Part shown: in pieces, positions 1 to 7,529 of the stretch
Layout of the letters: each line of letters opens with the position of its first letter
How positions within the stretch are numbered: position 1 is the first letter of the stretch
NCBI RefSeq assembly: GCF_000407565.1
Contig: NZ_ASWI01000004.1
Location: forward strand, 886,001 to 950,000
Direction of reading: 5' to 3'
Source: Enterococcus cecorum DSM 20682 = ATCC 43198
GTDB taxonomy: Bacteria; Bacillota; Bacilli; Lactobacillales; Enterococcaceae
Length of the DNA stretch: 64,000 nt
The notes under the pieces: model-generated
Told to the model about the DNA's origin: nothing
Database searches by the model: none
Seen by the model: only the letters and a program-made list of their open reading frames with translations
Program-made: the position numbers and the translations under genes

Positions 1-136
1 ATAGTACAAGACAAGCAGCAAACACAATACCGATTAGTTTCACAAATAATGAGCCGCTTGAATTTTGCTTAGATTTCTTATTCATCGGTTTTTTTTGATG
101 GTGTTTGGCCTTTCTAGTCGAGGTTTGATTTGCCAT
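1..136 (-). CDS. pbp1A: Penicillin-binding protein 1A, N-terminal fragment (runs off the window)
   Basis: Only about 45 codons are in the window. They read a basic, Lys/His-rich cytoplasmic head (MANQTSTRKAKHHQKK...) followed by the start of a hydrophobic segment (LFVKLIGIVFAACLVL), the usual N-terminus of a class A PBP. An AGGAG lies 9 bases before the ATG. The start overlaps the end of recU by 23 bases. The recU-ponA/pbp1A pair is a conserved operon in Firmicutes, and this context is the main reason for the name, because no transglycosylase or transpeptidase motif is visible. Expected role: peptidoglycan glycan polymerisation and cross-linking at the membrane. Confidence 0.72.
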   Translation of the reverse strand, partial: MANQTSTRKAKHHQKKPMNKKSKQNSSGSLFVKLIGIVFAACLVL

Positions 137-755
137 TTCTGTGTTCTCCTTTATTTTCTAAAAATTGTTTAACCGCTGCTAAATAATCAATTCGAGGAGC
201 GATTTTCATGGTAATTTCAATTCCTTTTGCTTCTATTTCGTTTAGCGTAATCGATTTTCTCTGTTGCTCTTGACTATCCCATTTTTCAATTAATGTCTTT
301 GCATCTAGAAAAAAACAACGCTTCAAAGCACTAAAATAAAGCAATACAAAACAAATTCCGCCTTGGAGTAAACAATTTCTCATATGCTCAATCTGATGAG
401 AATGGAAATTTTTTAAAGGAAATGAAGTTTTATTTTGGGTAGCTTTTGCCTCAAAATCAAGATAATATCCTTGATAAATCCCATTATAATCTGTAGTTGA
501 AGCTTCTTTAAAATAGGCTTCTTTGATTGTTGCTGCACTACGTTTGGGGTAGTCGACTTTCACAATTTGAATGGGGGTGGGCTTTTTATGTATGACAGCA
601 ATTTGTTTATTTAAGTAATATTCATTACTTTCATTAATAGCCTCTTCAAAACGCATCCCACGATTAGCAAAAGTGAGTGGCGATTTTTTTGCTGACTTCC
701 ATCCTGTCTTGTGATAAACTTTTCCATTGGGATAATGAAAGTTCATAAATTTCAC
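114..755 (-). CDS. recU: Holliday junction resolvase RecU
   Basis: 213 residues, the usual RecU length. RecU cuts four-way DNA junctions made during homologous recombination and helps chromosome segregation. The typical N-terminal YPNG and the ANRGMRFEEAIN helix are visible, as is the nuclease core with YYLDFEAKAT (acidic and Lys catalytic residues) and the following NFHSHQIEHM segment. The start is set by an AGGAG 7 bases upstream; a second Met is at codon 4. It is co-transcribed with the downstream PBP gene and divergent from ypsA, as in other Firmicutes. Confidence 0.93.
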   Translation of the reverse strand: MKFMNFHYPNGKVYHKTGWKSAKKSPLTFANRGMRFEEAINESNEYYLNKQIAVIHKKPTPIQIVKVDYPKRSAATIKEAYFKEASTTDYNGIYQGYYLDFEAKATQNKTSFPLKNFHSHQIEHMRNCLLQGGICFVLLYFSALKRCFFLDAKTLIEKWDSQEQQRKSITLNEIEAKGIEITMKIAPRIDYLAAVKQFLENKGEHRNGKSNLD

Positions 756-767
756 ACTCCTGAAACT

Positions 768-773
768 ATTATA
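768..773 (-). promoter_or_regulatory. Candidate extended -10 promoter for recU
   Basis: On the minus strand the 48-base recU/ypsA intergenic gap reads TTGGTATAAT, an extended -10 element, just upstream of the recU ribosome binding site. No good -35 is visible. The predicted leader is very short. Confidence 0.4.
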
Positions 774-803
774 CCAAAAAATAAAATAGAAAGAAAAGTG
801 TAG

Positions 804-1349
804 ATGAAAAAACGGAAAATTATTGCCATCACTGGATATCGTAATTATGAATTAGGGATTTTTCAAGCAAAAGACCCGAAATTAGCAATACTTTATAAAT
901 TTATTAAACATTCTTTACGACAATTAATAGATAATGGTGCACAATGGTTTATCATAGGCGGTAATTTAGGGGTTGAATTGTGGAGTGCACAGATGGCTTT
1001 TGAATTACAAAATGAGGGATATGATATTCGGATAGGTGTCTTACTACCTTTTCAAAATTTTGGCGAAAATTGGCAAGGTTATAATCAACAAACATTTGAA
1101 GAAGTCATCCAACAGGCAGACTATCTCAATTTTGTTAGTCAGAAAACTTATTCTGATCCTTCACAATTAAGAAATCATACCCAATTTATTGTGTCACATG
1201 CCGATGTAATGTGGGCAATTTATGATAAAGAATTTCCTGGCAAATCCCAATATTTACTGAAAGAATGGGAACGAACAGGAAAAGAATTAATACTAAATTC
1301 GATGGATGACTTACAAAGTTTTGCAAATGACATCTTTGAAGAAAGGTAA
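804..1349 (+). CDS. ypsA: YpsA-family SLOG-domain protein (DUF1273)
   Basis: 181 residues, full length for DUF1273. The N-terminus IAITGYRNYELGIF and the IIGGNLGVELWSAQMAFEL block (a Rossmann-like glycine loop) are the family signatures. The SLOG fold is predicted to bind nucleotides or related ligands. In Bacillus and Staphylococcus YpsA affects cell division, and the gene sits next to gpsB there as here. The biochemical function is not settled. It is divergent from recU with a 48-base gap. Confidence 0.9.
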   Translation: MKKRKIIAITGYRNYELGIFQAKDPKLAILYKFIKHSLRQLIDNGAQWFIIGGNLGVELWSAQMAFELQNEGYDIRIGVLLPFQNFGENWQGYNQQTFEEVIQQADYLNFVSQKTYSDPSQLRNHTQFIVSHADVMWAIYDKEFPGKSQYLLKEWERTGKELILNSMDDLQSFANDIFEER

Positions 1350-1409
1350 ATGATAAGAATTAGCTTTTTGGTTAAATTTTTATGAAAAACAATAGAAATT
1401 TTCTAGAAA

Positions 1410-1438
1410 TTGTTTGATTTTATTTATGGTTTTATATA
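1410..1438 (+). promoter_or_regulatory. Candidate sigma-A promoter for gpsB
   Basis: TTGTTT at 1410-1415 and TATATA at 1433-1438 are separated by 17 bases, about 45 bases before the gpsB start. It could also feed rnpB. Confidence 0.5.
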
Positions 1439-1484
1439 GAATAGAAAAAGAAGTGTGGACAAAAGAGACTATGAGGTGAAAATA

Positions 1485-1901
1485 ATGGCAAAGTATAACT
1501 ACAAAGCAATTGATATTTTTAATAAAGAATTCAAAGTAAAAATGAGAGGATTCGATCCAGATGAAGTGGATGAATTCCTAGATAATATTATGAAAGACTA
1601 TGAAACTTTCAATAAAGAAATCCTTGCATTACAAGAAGAAAATGACCGTTTAAATGCTAAAATTAACCAATTAAATAAGAGTCAAGCAGTAATGTCAAAA
1701 ATCCAACCTGAAAGCCAAAAGAGTCAAACAGTAACAAATTTTGATATTCTTAAACGCTTATCAAATCTTGAAAAAGAAGTCTTCGGTAAAAAATTAGATC
1801 AAGAAGTGACGATTGAACCTTCATCTTCTTTAAGTAGTTTGAGTGCTAATTATACCAATAATGATGATGAAGATGATTTAGACAAAACACGTCTATTTTA
1901 A
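1485..1901 (+). CDS. gpsB: Cell-division regulator GpsB
   Basis: 138 residues from the chosen ATG. GpsB is a small DivIVA-like coiled-coil protein that docks penicillin-binding proteins and coordinates septal and lateral wall synthesis. The N-terminal domain shows the DivIVA/GpsB hallmark FKVKMRGFDPDEVDEFLDNI, followed by a heptad coiled coil (about residues 35-65), a Ser/Gln-rich linker and the C-terminal trimerisation helix (ILKRLSNLEKEVFG). A GTG ten codons upstream keeps the frame open, but a GAGGTG ribosome site lies just before the ATG at 1485, which also gives the family length. It sits between ypsA and rnpB, the usual order. Confidence 0.93.
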   Translation: MAKYNYKAIDIFNKEFKVKMRGFDPDEVDEFLDNIMKDYETFNKEILALQEENDRLNAKINQLNKSQAVMSKIQPESQKSQTVTNFDILKRLSNLEKEVFGKKLDQEVTIEPSSSLSSLSANYTNNDDEDDLDKTRLF

Positions 1902-1910
1902 TGAATTTAA

Positions 1911-2281
1911 TTGTGGTTTTCGGATAATCGCGGGGTATTCTTTACCCTGAGGAAAGTCCATGCTCACACAAGCTGCGATGCTTGTAGTGTTCGTGCTTAG
2001 CGAAACAATAAGCTAAGGTATAGTTTTACTATAACGGCGGAAGTAATGGCTAAGGAAATTTCTATGCCAGAGAATTCCTTAACGTGCAACAGTGACGATA
2101 AATAAGAGAAATCTTATTGTGAAACGGGTAAACCCCTCGAGTGAGCAACCCAAATTATGGTAGGGGCGCCTTTTGGACGGAAATGAACGGATCAAAGGGG
2201 CATTGAATGCAGATAGATGATTATCCATATCTTTTTTCCCTGGATAAGATAGGACAAAACATGGCTTATAGAAAATCACAA
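1911..2281 (+). ncRNA. rnpB: RNase P RNA, type B
   Basis: Catalytic RNA that removes 5' leaders from pre-tRNA. Conserved blocks in order: GAGGAAAGTCCATGCTC near the 5' end, TAGTGTTCGTGC, CAACAGTGACG, AACGGGTAAACCCCTCGAG, GGTAGGGG and ACAAAACATGGCTTA near the 3' end. The ends are set by pairing of TTGTGGTTTT (1911-1920) with AAAATCACAA (2272-2281). The layout is the Bacillus (type B) form. A terminator follows directly. Confidence 0.96.
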
Positions 2282-2293
2282 TAAACAGGGTTT

Positions 2294-2320
2294 GGCTGAC
2301 AGTGGTTCAGCCGTTTTTTT
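2294..2320 (+). terminator. Rho-independent terminator of rnpB
   Basis: GGCTGA ... TCAGCC stem followed by a run of T residues, 12 bases after the RNase P RNA. Confidence 0.85.
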
Positions 2321-2342
2321 TAGTAAAATTTAGGAGGAAATT

Positions 2343-3515
2343 ATGCAAAAAGAGCAGACTTTTCAATTAATTGCAACTGCAGCAAGTGGGTTAGAAGCAT
2401 TAGTCGGAAAAGAATTACGAGAAATGGGCATTGCATGCCAAGTAGAAAATGGCCGTGCTAGATTTCGTGGAAATATGGAGACAATTGCTAAAACGAATCT
2501 ATGGTTGAGATGTGCAGATCGTGTCAAAATTGTAGTTGGCGAGTTTGAAGCAACCAGTTTTGACGAATTGTTCAATAAAGTAAAAAGTTTACCTTGGGAA
2601 GATTATCTACCTTTAGATGCAAATTTTCCTGTAGAAGGTAAATCAATTAAATCAAAATTGTTTAGTGTTTCTGACTGCCAAGCGATTACAAAAAAGGCTA
2701 TTGTCAATCGTTTGCGTGAATATTATCATCGACCAAGTCATATGCCACTTCCTGAAACAGGGGCATTATATAAATTAGAAGTCGCTCTGTTGAAAGATAA
2801 AGTGACCCTCACACTTGATACCACCGGACCAAGTTTATTTAAACGAGGATATCGTCTGGATAAAGGGGGCGCGCCGTTAAAAGAAAATATGGCTGCTGCA
2901 ATGATCATGTTAACGAATTGGCGAAAAGATCGTCCTTTTATCGATCCAGTATGTGGTTCTGGAACATTATGTATCGAAGCAGCTTTAATCGGTCACAATA
3001 TTGCACCTGGCTTTAATCGTGAATTTGTCTGCGAAACATGGAGTTGGTTTGATCAGGATATTTTCGAAAAGGTTCGTACTGAAGCGGATGAACAAGCGGA
3101 CTATGACGTTGAACTAGATATTTTGGGAATGGATATTAATGAAAACATGATTGAAATTGCCAAACAAAATGCACTCGAGGCTGGACTTAGCGATTCAATT
3201 ACCTTCAAACAACAAGCTGTTAAAGACTTTAAAACAGATAAAGAATATGGTGTAATCGTTGCGAATCCGCCTTATGGAGAGCGTTTAGGTGAGCGCGATA
3301 CTGTTAGAAAACTTTATCGCGAAATGGGGCAAGTCATGAAACCACTAACGACTTGGAGCAAATATATATTAACAAGTGATTTAGCTTTTGAAGAATTTTA
3401 TGGGCAAAAAGCAACTAAAAAACGAAAACTATATAATGGGGCGTTAAGATGTGATTATTTCCAATATTGGGGAACACGGCCACCTAGAAAAGAGAAGAAG
3501 GAGGAGATAAAATGA
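2343..3515 (+). CDS. ypsC: THUMP-domain 23S rRNA guanine-N2 methyltransferase (RlmL/YpsC family)
   Basis: 390 residues, matching the Bacillus YpsC length. An N-terminal THUMP RNA-binding domain (about residues 50-165) precedes a SAM-dependent Rossmann methyltransferase. Motif I is DPVCGSGTLCIEAALIG and the catalytic motif is NPPYGERLGE. The family methylates guanine N2 in 23S rRNA (the RlmL activity); the target base is inferred by homology. An AGGAGG ribosome site fits the start. The stop overlaps the next gene by four bases (ATGA), so translation with cshB is probably coupled. Confidence 0.88.
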   Translation: MQKEQTFQLIATAASGLEALVGKELREMGIACQVENGRARFRGNMETIAKTNLWLRCADRVKIVVGEFEATSFDELFNKVKSLPWEDYLPLDANFPVEGKSIKSKLFSVSDCQAITKKAIVNRLREYYHRPSHMPLPETGALYKLEVALLKDKVTLTLDTTGPSLFKRGYRLDKGGAPLKENMAAAMIMLTNWRKDRPFIDPVCGSGTLCIEAALIGHNIAPGFNREFVCETWSWFDQDIFEKVRTEADEQADYDVELDILGMDINENMIEIAKQNALEAGLSDSITFKQQAVKDFKTDKEYGVIVANPPYGERLGERDTVRKLYREMGQVMKPLTTWSKYILTSDLAFEEFYGQKATKKRKLYNGALRCDYFQYWGTRPPRKEKKEEIK

Positions 3516-4858
3516 GTTTTGCAGCCTTTCAATTACAAGATTATTTATTGACTGCGATTGCGGATAAGGGATTTAAACAACCTACAGAAGTGCAAGAACG
3601 ATTAATACCTGTCATTCAAGCTGGTCGCAGTGTTGTGGGACAGTCTCAAACAGGAACAGGGAAAACTCATACCTTTTTATTACCGATTTTTAATCAATTA
3701 GACTCGGAACAACAAAATGTGCAAGCCGTTATTACAGCGCCTAGTCGAGAATTAGCTACTCAAATTTATCAAGCGGCCAAACAATTAGCTGATTTTTCTG
3801 GTGAAGAAATTTCAATTATAAATTTTGTTGGTGGGACAGATAAATTACGTCAAGTAGAACGATTAGCCACTAAACAACCGCATATCGTTATTGGTACACC
3901 AGGGAGAATTTTGGATTTAGTCACTTCAGGGGATTTATTGATTCATACCACGCAAGTTATGGTTGTTGATGAAGCTGATATGACTCTAGATTTAGGATTC
4001 CTAGCTGATGTTGATCAAATTGCCGGTAGAATGCCTGATAATTTACAAATGCTTGTATTTTCAGCTACAATTCCTGAAAAATTACGTCCATTTTTGAGAA
4101 AATATATGAACAATCCTTTAATTGAAGAAATTAAACCCAAGACGGTCATTTCAGAAACAATTGATAACTGGTTAATTTCAACTAAAGGTAAAGACGTGAA
4201 CCAAATTATTTATCAATTATTAACAATTGGACACCCTTATTTGGCGATTGTATTTGCGAACACGAAACAAAGAGTAGATGAAATCAGCCAATATTTGAAA
4301 AACCAAGGATTAAGTGTCGCAACGATTCATGGCGATATCTTACCTCGTGAACGTAAACGCGTCATGAAGCAAATTCAAAATTTAGACTTTCAATATGTTG
4401 TCGCAACCGATTTAGCTGCACGTGGTATTGATATCGAAGGTGTATCTCATGTTATCAATGCTGAGATACCGGATGATTTAGAGTTCTTTATTCATCGTGT
4501 AGGAAGAACCGGACGGAATCAATTACCAGGCACAGCTATAACTCTTTACGAACCAAGTGATGAAAGAAAAATTAATGAAATTGAAGCACTAGGTATTACT
4601 TTCAAACCAAAAGAAATCAAGAATGATGAGGTCATTGATTCCTATGATCGTAATCGTCGTCAAAAACGTGAAAAAAAACGCGATGAGTTAGATACGACAT
4701 TGATTGGCTTAGTGAAGAAGAAAAAGAAAAAAATTAAGCCTGGCTATAAGAAGCAAATTCAACGAGAAATTGAGAAATCAAATAAACAAAAACGTAAAAT
4801 GGAACGTCGACAAAAAGGACGTACTGCAAGAAAACATAAGAAAAACTCAAGTATATAA
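3512..4858 (+). CDS. cshB: DEAD-box RNA helicase CshB
   Basis: 448 residues. All DEAD-box motifs are present: Q motif region FKQPTEVQERLIP, Walker A SQTGTGKT, PSRELA, TPGRILD, VVDEADMTLDLGF, SAT, VFANTK, ATDLAARGID and HRVGRTGR. The protein matches Bacillus CshB closely in the segments GFLADVDQIAGRMP and LQMLVFSATIPEKLRPFL. The C-terminal tail of about 70 residues is very basic (many KK/RK runs), a likely RNA-binding extension. CshB unwinds RNA in ribosome assembly, mRNA turnover and cold adaptation. It forms an operon with the upstream methyltransferase. Confidence 0.92.
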   Translation: MSFAAFQLQDYLLTAIADKGFKQPTEVQERLIPVIQAGRSVVGQSQTGTGKTHTFLLPIFNQLDSEQQNVQAVITAPSRELATQIYQAAKQLADFSGEEISIINFVGGTDKLRQVERLATKQPHIVIGTPGRILDLVTSGDLLIHTTQVMVVDEADMTLDLGFLADVDQIAGRMPDNLQMLVFSATIPEKLRPFLRKYMNNPLIEEIKPKTVISETIDNWLISTKGKDVNQIIYQLLTIGHPYLAIVFANTKQRVDEISQYLKNQGLSVATIHGDILPRERKRVMKQIQNLDFQYVVATDLAARGIDIEGVSHVINAEIPDDLEFFIHRVGRTGRNQLPGTAITLYEPSDERKINEIEALGITFKPKEIKNDEVIDSYDRNRRQKREKKRDELDTTLIGLVKKKKKKIKPGYKKQIQREIEKSNKQKRKMERRQKGRTARKHKKNSSI

Positions 4859-4862
4859 TCTA

Positions 4863-4896
4863 AACAGTCTCCCATTTGTATGCGGAGGCTGTTTTC
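4863..4896 (+). terminator. Terminator after cshB
   Basis: AACAGTCTCC pairs with GGAGGCTGTT and is followed by a short T run. Confidence 0.75.
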
Positions 4897-4946
4897 ATTT
4901 TACGAAATTTTTTTAAAATCATTCATCCGATTAATGTCAAGTATGT

Positions 4947-4952
4947 TATAAT
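4947..4952 (+). promoter_or_regulatory. Extended -10 promoter
   Basis: TGTTATAAT (TGnTATAAT) lies 34 bases before the start at 4986. The -35 region is poor, which extended -10 promoters tolerate. Confidence 0.6.
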
Positions 4953-4985
4953 GTGAGCATGTATAAAGGTTTTGGGAGTGATTAC

Positions 4986-6035
4986 ATGAAGGTTATCGAT
5001 GCTTTGGACTGGTCAAATTGGAAAAATTATTCTGTGAGCACTAAAAGAGATTTATTTAGTCAAATACTGGCTTATTATGTCAGTCCCCTCAAACAAGTAA
5101 GTCATATTACTCTGAGTCAGTTTGAATTAGCAGGTGTTAAATGTGAAACTTTTGAGGTAAATCTAGATGAGGAAACTTTTGTCTTTTTACCAGGAAAAAA
5201 AGGTGCTATTTTAGGTTGGGATTCTGGTACACAACCTTTACCTGCTTTTTATTGGGATATGAAAAATGCCATTTATACGAAAAGAGTGCAAGACTATCAA
5301 AAAAATTACGGATTACAAACAACTGAAGAATGGGATATTTTTATTAATGAATCAACTTCTAGTTTACGCCAGATTGATATTCCACCAATGTTAGTGGCAA
5401 AATATGCCTTGCCAGTCGGCTGTAGTTACTTAGGAGAATACCATGCAGTAACAGGTGAATTCATTGGTGCCTTAGATGAATTTGTAAAGTATGAAAATCA
5501 AATTAAACAGGCCTTAACTCCTCCACAAAATTTCGAAGACTCTTTATTCTTTGAGTTTCCAAATGAATTATTTCACGAAAATCAATTTTACGCCAAACTA
5601 AATCCTGAACTTGAAAACTATACGATATTTTCACATCAACTCTGTACGCAAGAAGAGTTACGTAAATATTTACAAAAAGAAGTCATGGATTTAATGAACG
5701 AAGACCAATGGGAATATGCGGTAGGTGGTACGACTCGACGATTATTTAGATGGGGGAATGAGCTGTTAGAAGACCATTCATTTTGGAAAAACCAAATACA
5801 TAAAATCGTGAGTCGGCCGAATATGTTTGGTTTAAGTTTTGCTGGAGATTTGAAGCAATTTGAGATTACTGCTGATCAACAATTAAAACTAGATCAATGG
5901 GAATATTGCCAAATCCCACTTTTAGATTATCTACCACTATCAACTTACTATCGTCCTAGAAAATCTATTTCGCCTTTTGAAGTTCTTTCGCCTAAAGATT
6001 ATACTTATCGTAAGGCAATCATTATTGAAGAATAA
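4986..6035 (+). CDS. Hypothetical protein with a formylglycine-enzyme-like segment
   Basis: 349 residues from the ATG at 4986, which has GGGAGTG just upstream; an in-frame GTG at 4953 would fall in the promoter's initiation region. No signal peptide or membrane helix is visible. In the last third, EDQWEYAVGGTTRRLFRWGNE resembles the 'E-WEYAARGG ... YPWG' block of FGE-sulfatase/C-type-lectin-fold proteins. A second segment near residue 80, PAFYWDM, may belong to the same fold. No active-site Cys pair is evident, so enzyme activity cannot be claimed. It has its own promoter; the gene after it starts 88 bases downstream and has its own ribosome binding site. Confidence 0.6.
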   Translation: MKVIDALDWSNWKNYSVSTKRDLFSQILAYYVSPLKQVSHITLSQFELAGVKCETFEVNLDEETFVFLPGKKGAILGWDSGTQPLPAFYWDMKNAIYTKRVQDYQKNYGLQTTEEWDIFINESTSSLRQIDIPPMLVAKYALPVGCSYLGEYHAVTGEFIGALDEFVKYENQIKQALTPPQNFEDSLFFEFPNELFHENQFYAKLNPELENYTIFSHQLCTQEELRKYLQKEVMDLMNEDQWEYAVGGTTRRLFRWGNELLEDHSFWKNQIHKIVSRPNMFGLSFAGDLKQFEITADQQLKLDQWEYCQIPLLDYLPLSTYYRPRKSISPFEVLSPKDYTYRKAIIIEE

Positions 6036-6123
6036 TTAAATAATTTTTTTAATATTTTAATTTGTATTTAGGGGATGACAATGCTAGTATTATCTAGTAA
6101 TTGTTGTTTTTAGGAGGATGAGG

Positions 6124-7254
6124 ATGGATAAAAAAATTCTGAAAATTATTATTACACTTTTACTAATGGTTTCTGTATCTGTTATTTGTATTTTCGGATA
6201 TAATTATTCTCAACGTCATACAGATACACAATCAAAAGATGTCATTGAAAATTTTGTTGAAAATGTGAATCAACAATATGATCAAGTGAATAAAAAAGTT
6301 GCAACAGGTTACTTAAACAAAGAGAAGATATTCCTGGCTAAAGATCTAGATCAAAAGAAATTAGATGATATTCAACAAAGTATCAATAATTTTGAAAATG
6401 AATATAATGCAGCTTTGGCTAATCTAAAAAGTTTGAATTCTGATGATCTAGCGTCTTATCAATCACAAGTTCAAGCTGTAAAAGATAAAGTAAATCAATT
6501 ACTAACAAACTTCCAATCATTACAAAAAAAATTTGCTAGTCAAAAAGCAATCAATGGTTTATTTGAACATCCATTTCTGACAGGTGATAAGCAAAATAAG
6601 GAAGTATTGATTACGGCGTCTTTAAAGCAAGCTGATTTTGATCAAGTGAAAAAAGCAAATTATACGAAAGATGCCAAAGATGATTATCAAAAAGCATTAA
6701 ATCAAGGGTTAGATATTGCTGAAGGACAAATCAAAGCTGTGACTCAAGCTAAAGACCTATATAACCAATTATATAAAGATCAAACTGTGACTGAACAGGC
6801 AAATCAAGCAAGCTTAGATCAGGTGAAACAATTGATTGGTCAAATTAAAAATCCAAAAATCAGAGATAGTTTTACTGAAGGCTTACAAGCAATTGAGGCA
6901 ATGGTCCAGGCCCAAGCAACCACACAAACAGAAACAACAACTGCTTCAGCTACAAACACTGATGGCACAATGAATCAAGATACAACGATATATGATAATA
7001 CAACACCAAATTATAATTATGGTGGCAATAATACATCAAATTATAATCCATCAGCAGGAAATGGCACTAATACGGGTGGAACAGGTAACCAAAATAATCA
7101 AGGACAACAAACACCTGGGAATCAAGATACTGGTGCTGATACTGGTACCGGTAGTAGTGAAGAGCCTACACCATCCACACCAGATCCAGAAACACCACAA
7201 AATGATAATGAGTTTATTGGTGAAAATGGCGGTAATTTTACTTGGAATGAGTAA
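6124..7254 (+). CDS. Membrane-anchored or secreted coiled-coil protein with a low-complexity tail
   Basis: 376 residues. The N-terminus MDKKILKIIITLLLMVSVSVICIFGYNY is an uncleaved anchor or signal. Residues of about 30-265 are polar, Lys/Gln/Asn/Asp-rich and strongly helical, with predicted coiled coil. From about residue 265 the chain becomes Thr/Asn/Gly/Pro low complexity and ends in ENGGNFTWNE. No LPxTG sorting signal is present. AGGAGG at 6112-6117 abuts an ATG at 6118, so the ATG at 6124 (spacing 6) is the better start. Function unknown; the architecture suggests an envelope protein whose tail spans or contacts the wall. It directly precedes the alaS T-box promoter. Confidence 0.65.
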   Translation: MDKKILKIIITLLLMVSVSVICIFGYNYSQRHTDTQSKDVIENFVENVNQQYDQVNKKVATGYLNKEKIFLAKDLDQKKLDDIQQSINNFENEYNAALANLKSLNSDDLASYQSQVQAVKDKVNQLLTNFQSLQKKFASQKAINGLFEHPFLTGDKQNKEVLITASLKQADFDQVKKANYTKDAKDDYQKALNQGLDIAEGQIKAVTQAKDLYNQLYKDQTVTEQANQASLDQVKQLIGQIKNPKIRDSFTEGLQAIEAMVQAQATTQTETTTASATNTDGTMNQDTTIYDNTTPNYNYGGNNTSNYNPSAGNGTNTGGTGNQNNQGQQTPGNQDTGADTGTGSSEEPTPSTPDPETPQNDNEFIGENGGNFTWNE

Positions 7255-7260
7255 TTTGCA

Positions 7261-7289
7261 TTGACATCTTATACAAAATTACCTATACT
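7261..7289 (+). promoter_or_regulatory. Sigma-A promoter of the alaS T-box transcript
   Basis: TTGACA (7261-7266), exactly 17 bases, then TATACT (7284-7289). Predicted transcription start is near 7296. Confidence 0.88.
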
Positions 7290-7295
7290 ATGAAA

Positions 7296-7506
7296 AGTAA
7301 AGGATATGGTATTTAAGATAGTTGTTCTAGAGAGTCTTATGGTGGTGGAAGTAAGATACAGCCGTTAAATATTGCTCCCTTTATTCCATTGGTAGAAATA
7401 TCAACGTGAATCTAGCGTTAATAGATATAAAGAGGTAATGATCAGACATCATTGCAAGCAGGGTGGTACCGCGAGTTTCGTCCTTGCATGCAGTGATGTC
7501 TTTTTA
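7296..7506 (+). promoter_or_regulatory. T-box riboswitch of alaS
   Basis: The conserved T-box AGGGTGGTACCGCG is at 7460-7473. The terminator pairs GACATCATTGCAAG with CTTGCATGCAGTGATGTC and ends in TTTTT near 7500. A GCT at 7374-7376 is the likely alanine specifier codon in the Stem I loop. Uncharged tRNA-Ala should stabilise the antiterminator and switch on alaS. Confidence 0.93.
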
Positions 7507-7529
7507 ATTTTAAAGAAAGTAGGAGAATT

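Noticed and set aside
2079-2279. Minus-strand frame inside the RNase P RNA gene
   Set aside because: Lies wholly in rnpB, which is clearly an RNA gene.
6992-7264. Alternative plus-strand frame of 90 codons inside the coiled-coil gene
   Set aside because: An Ile/His-rich shadow of the repetitive tail; no ribosome site.
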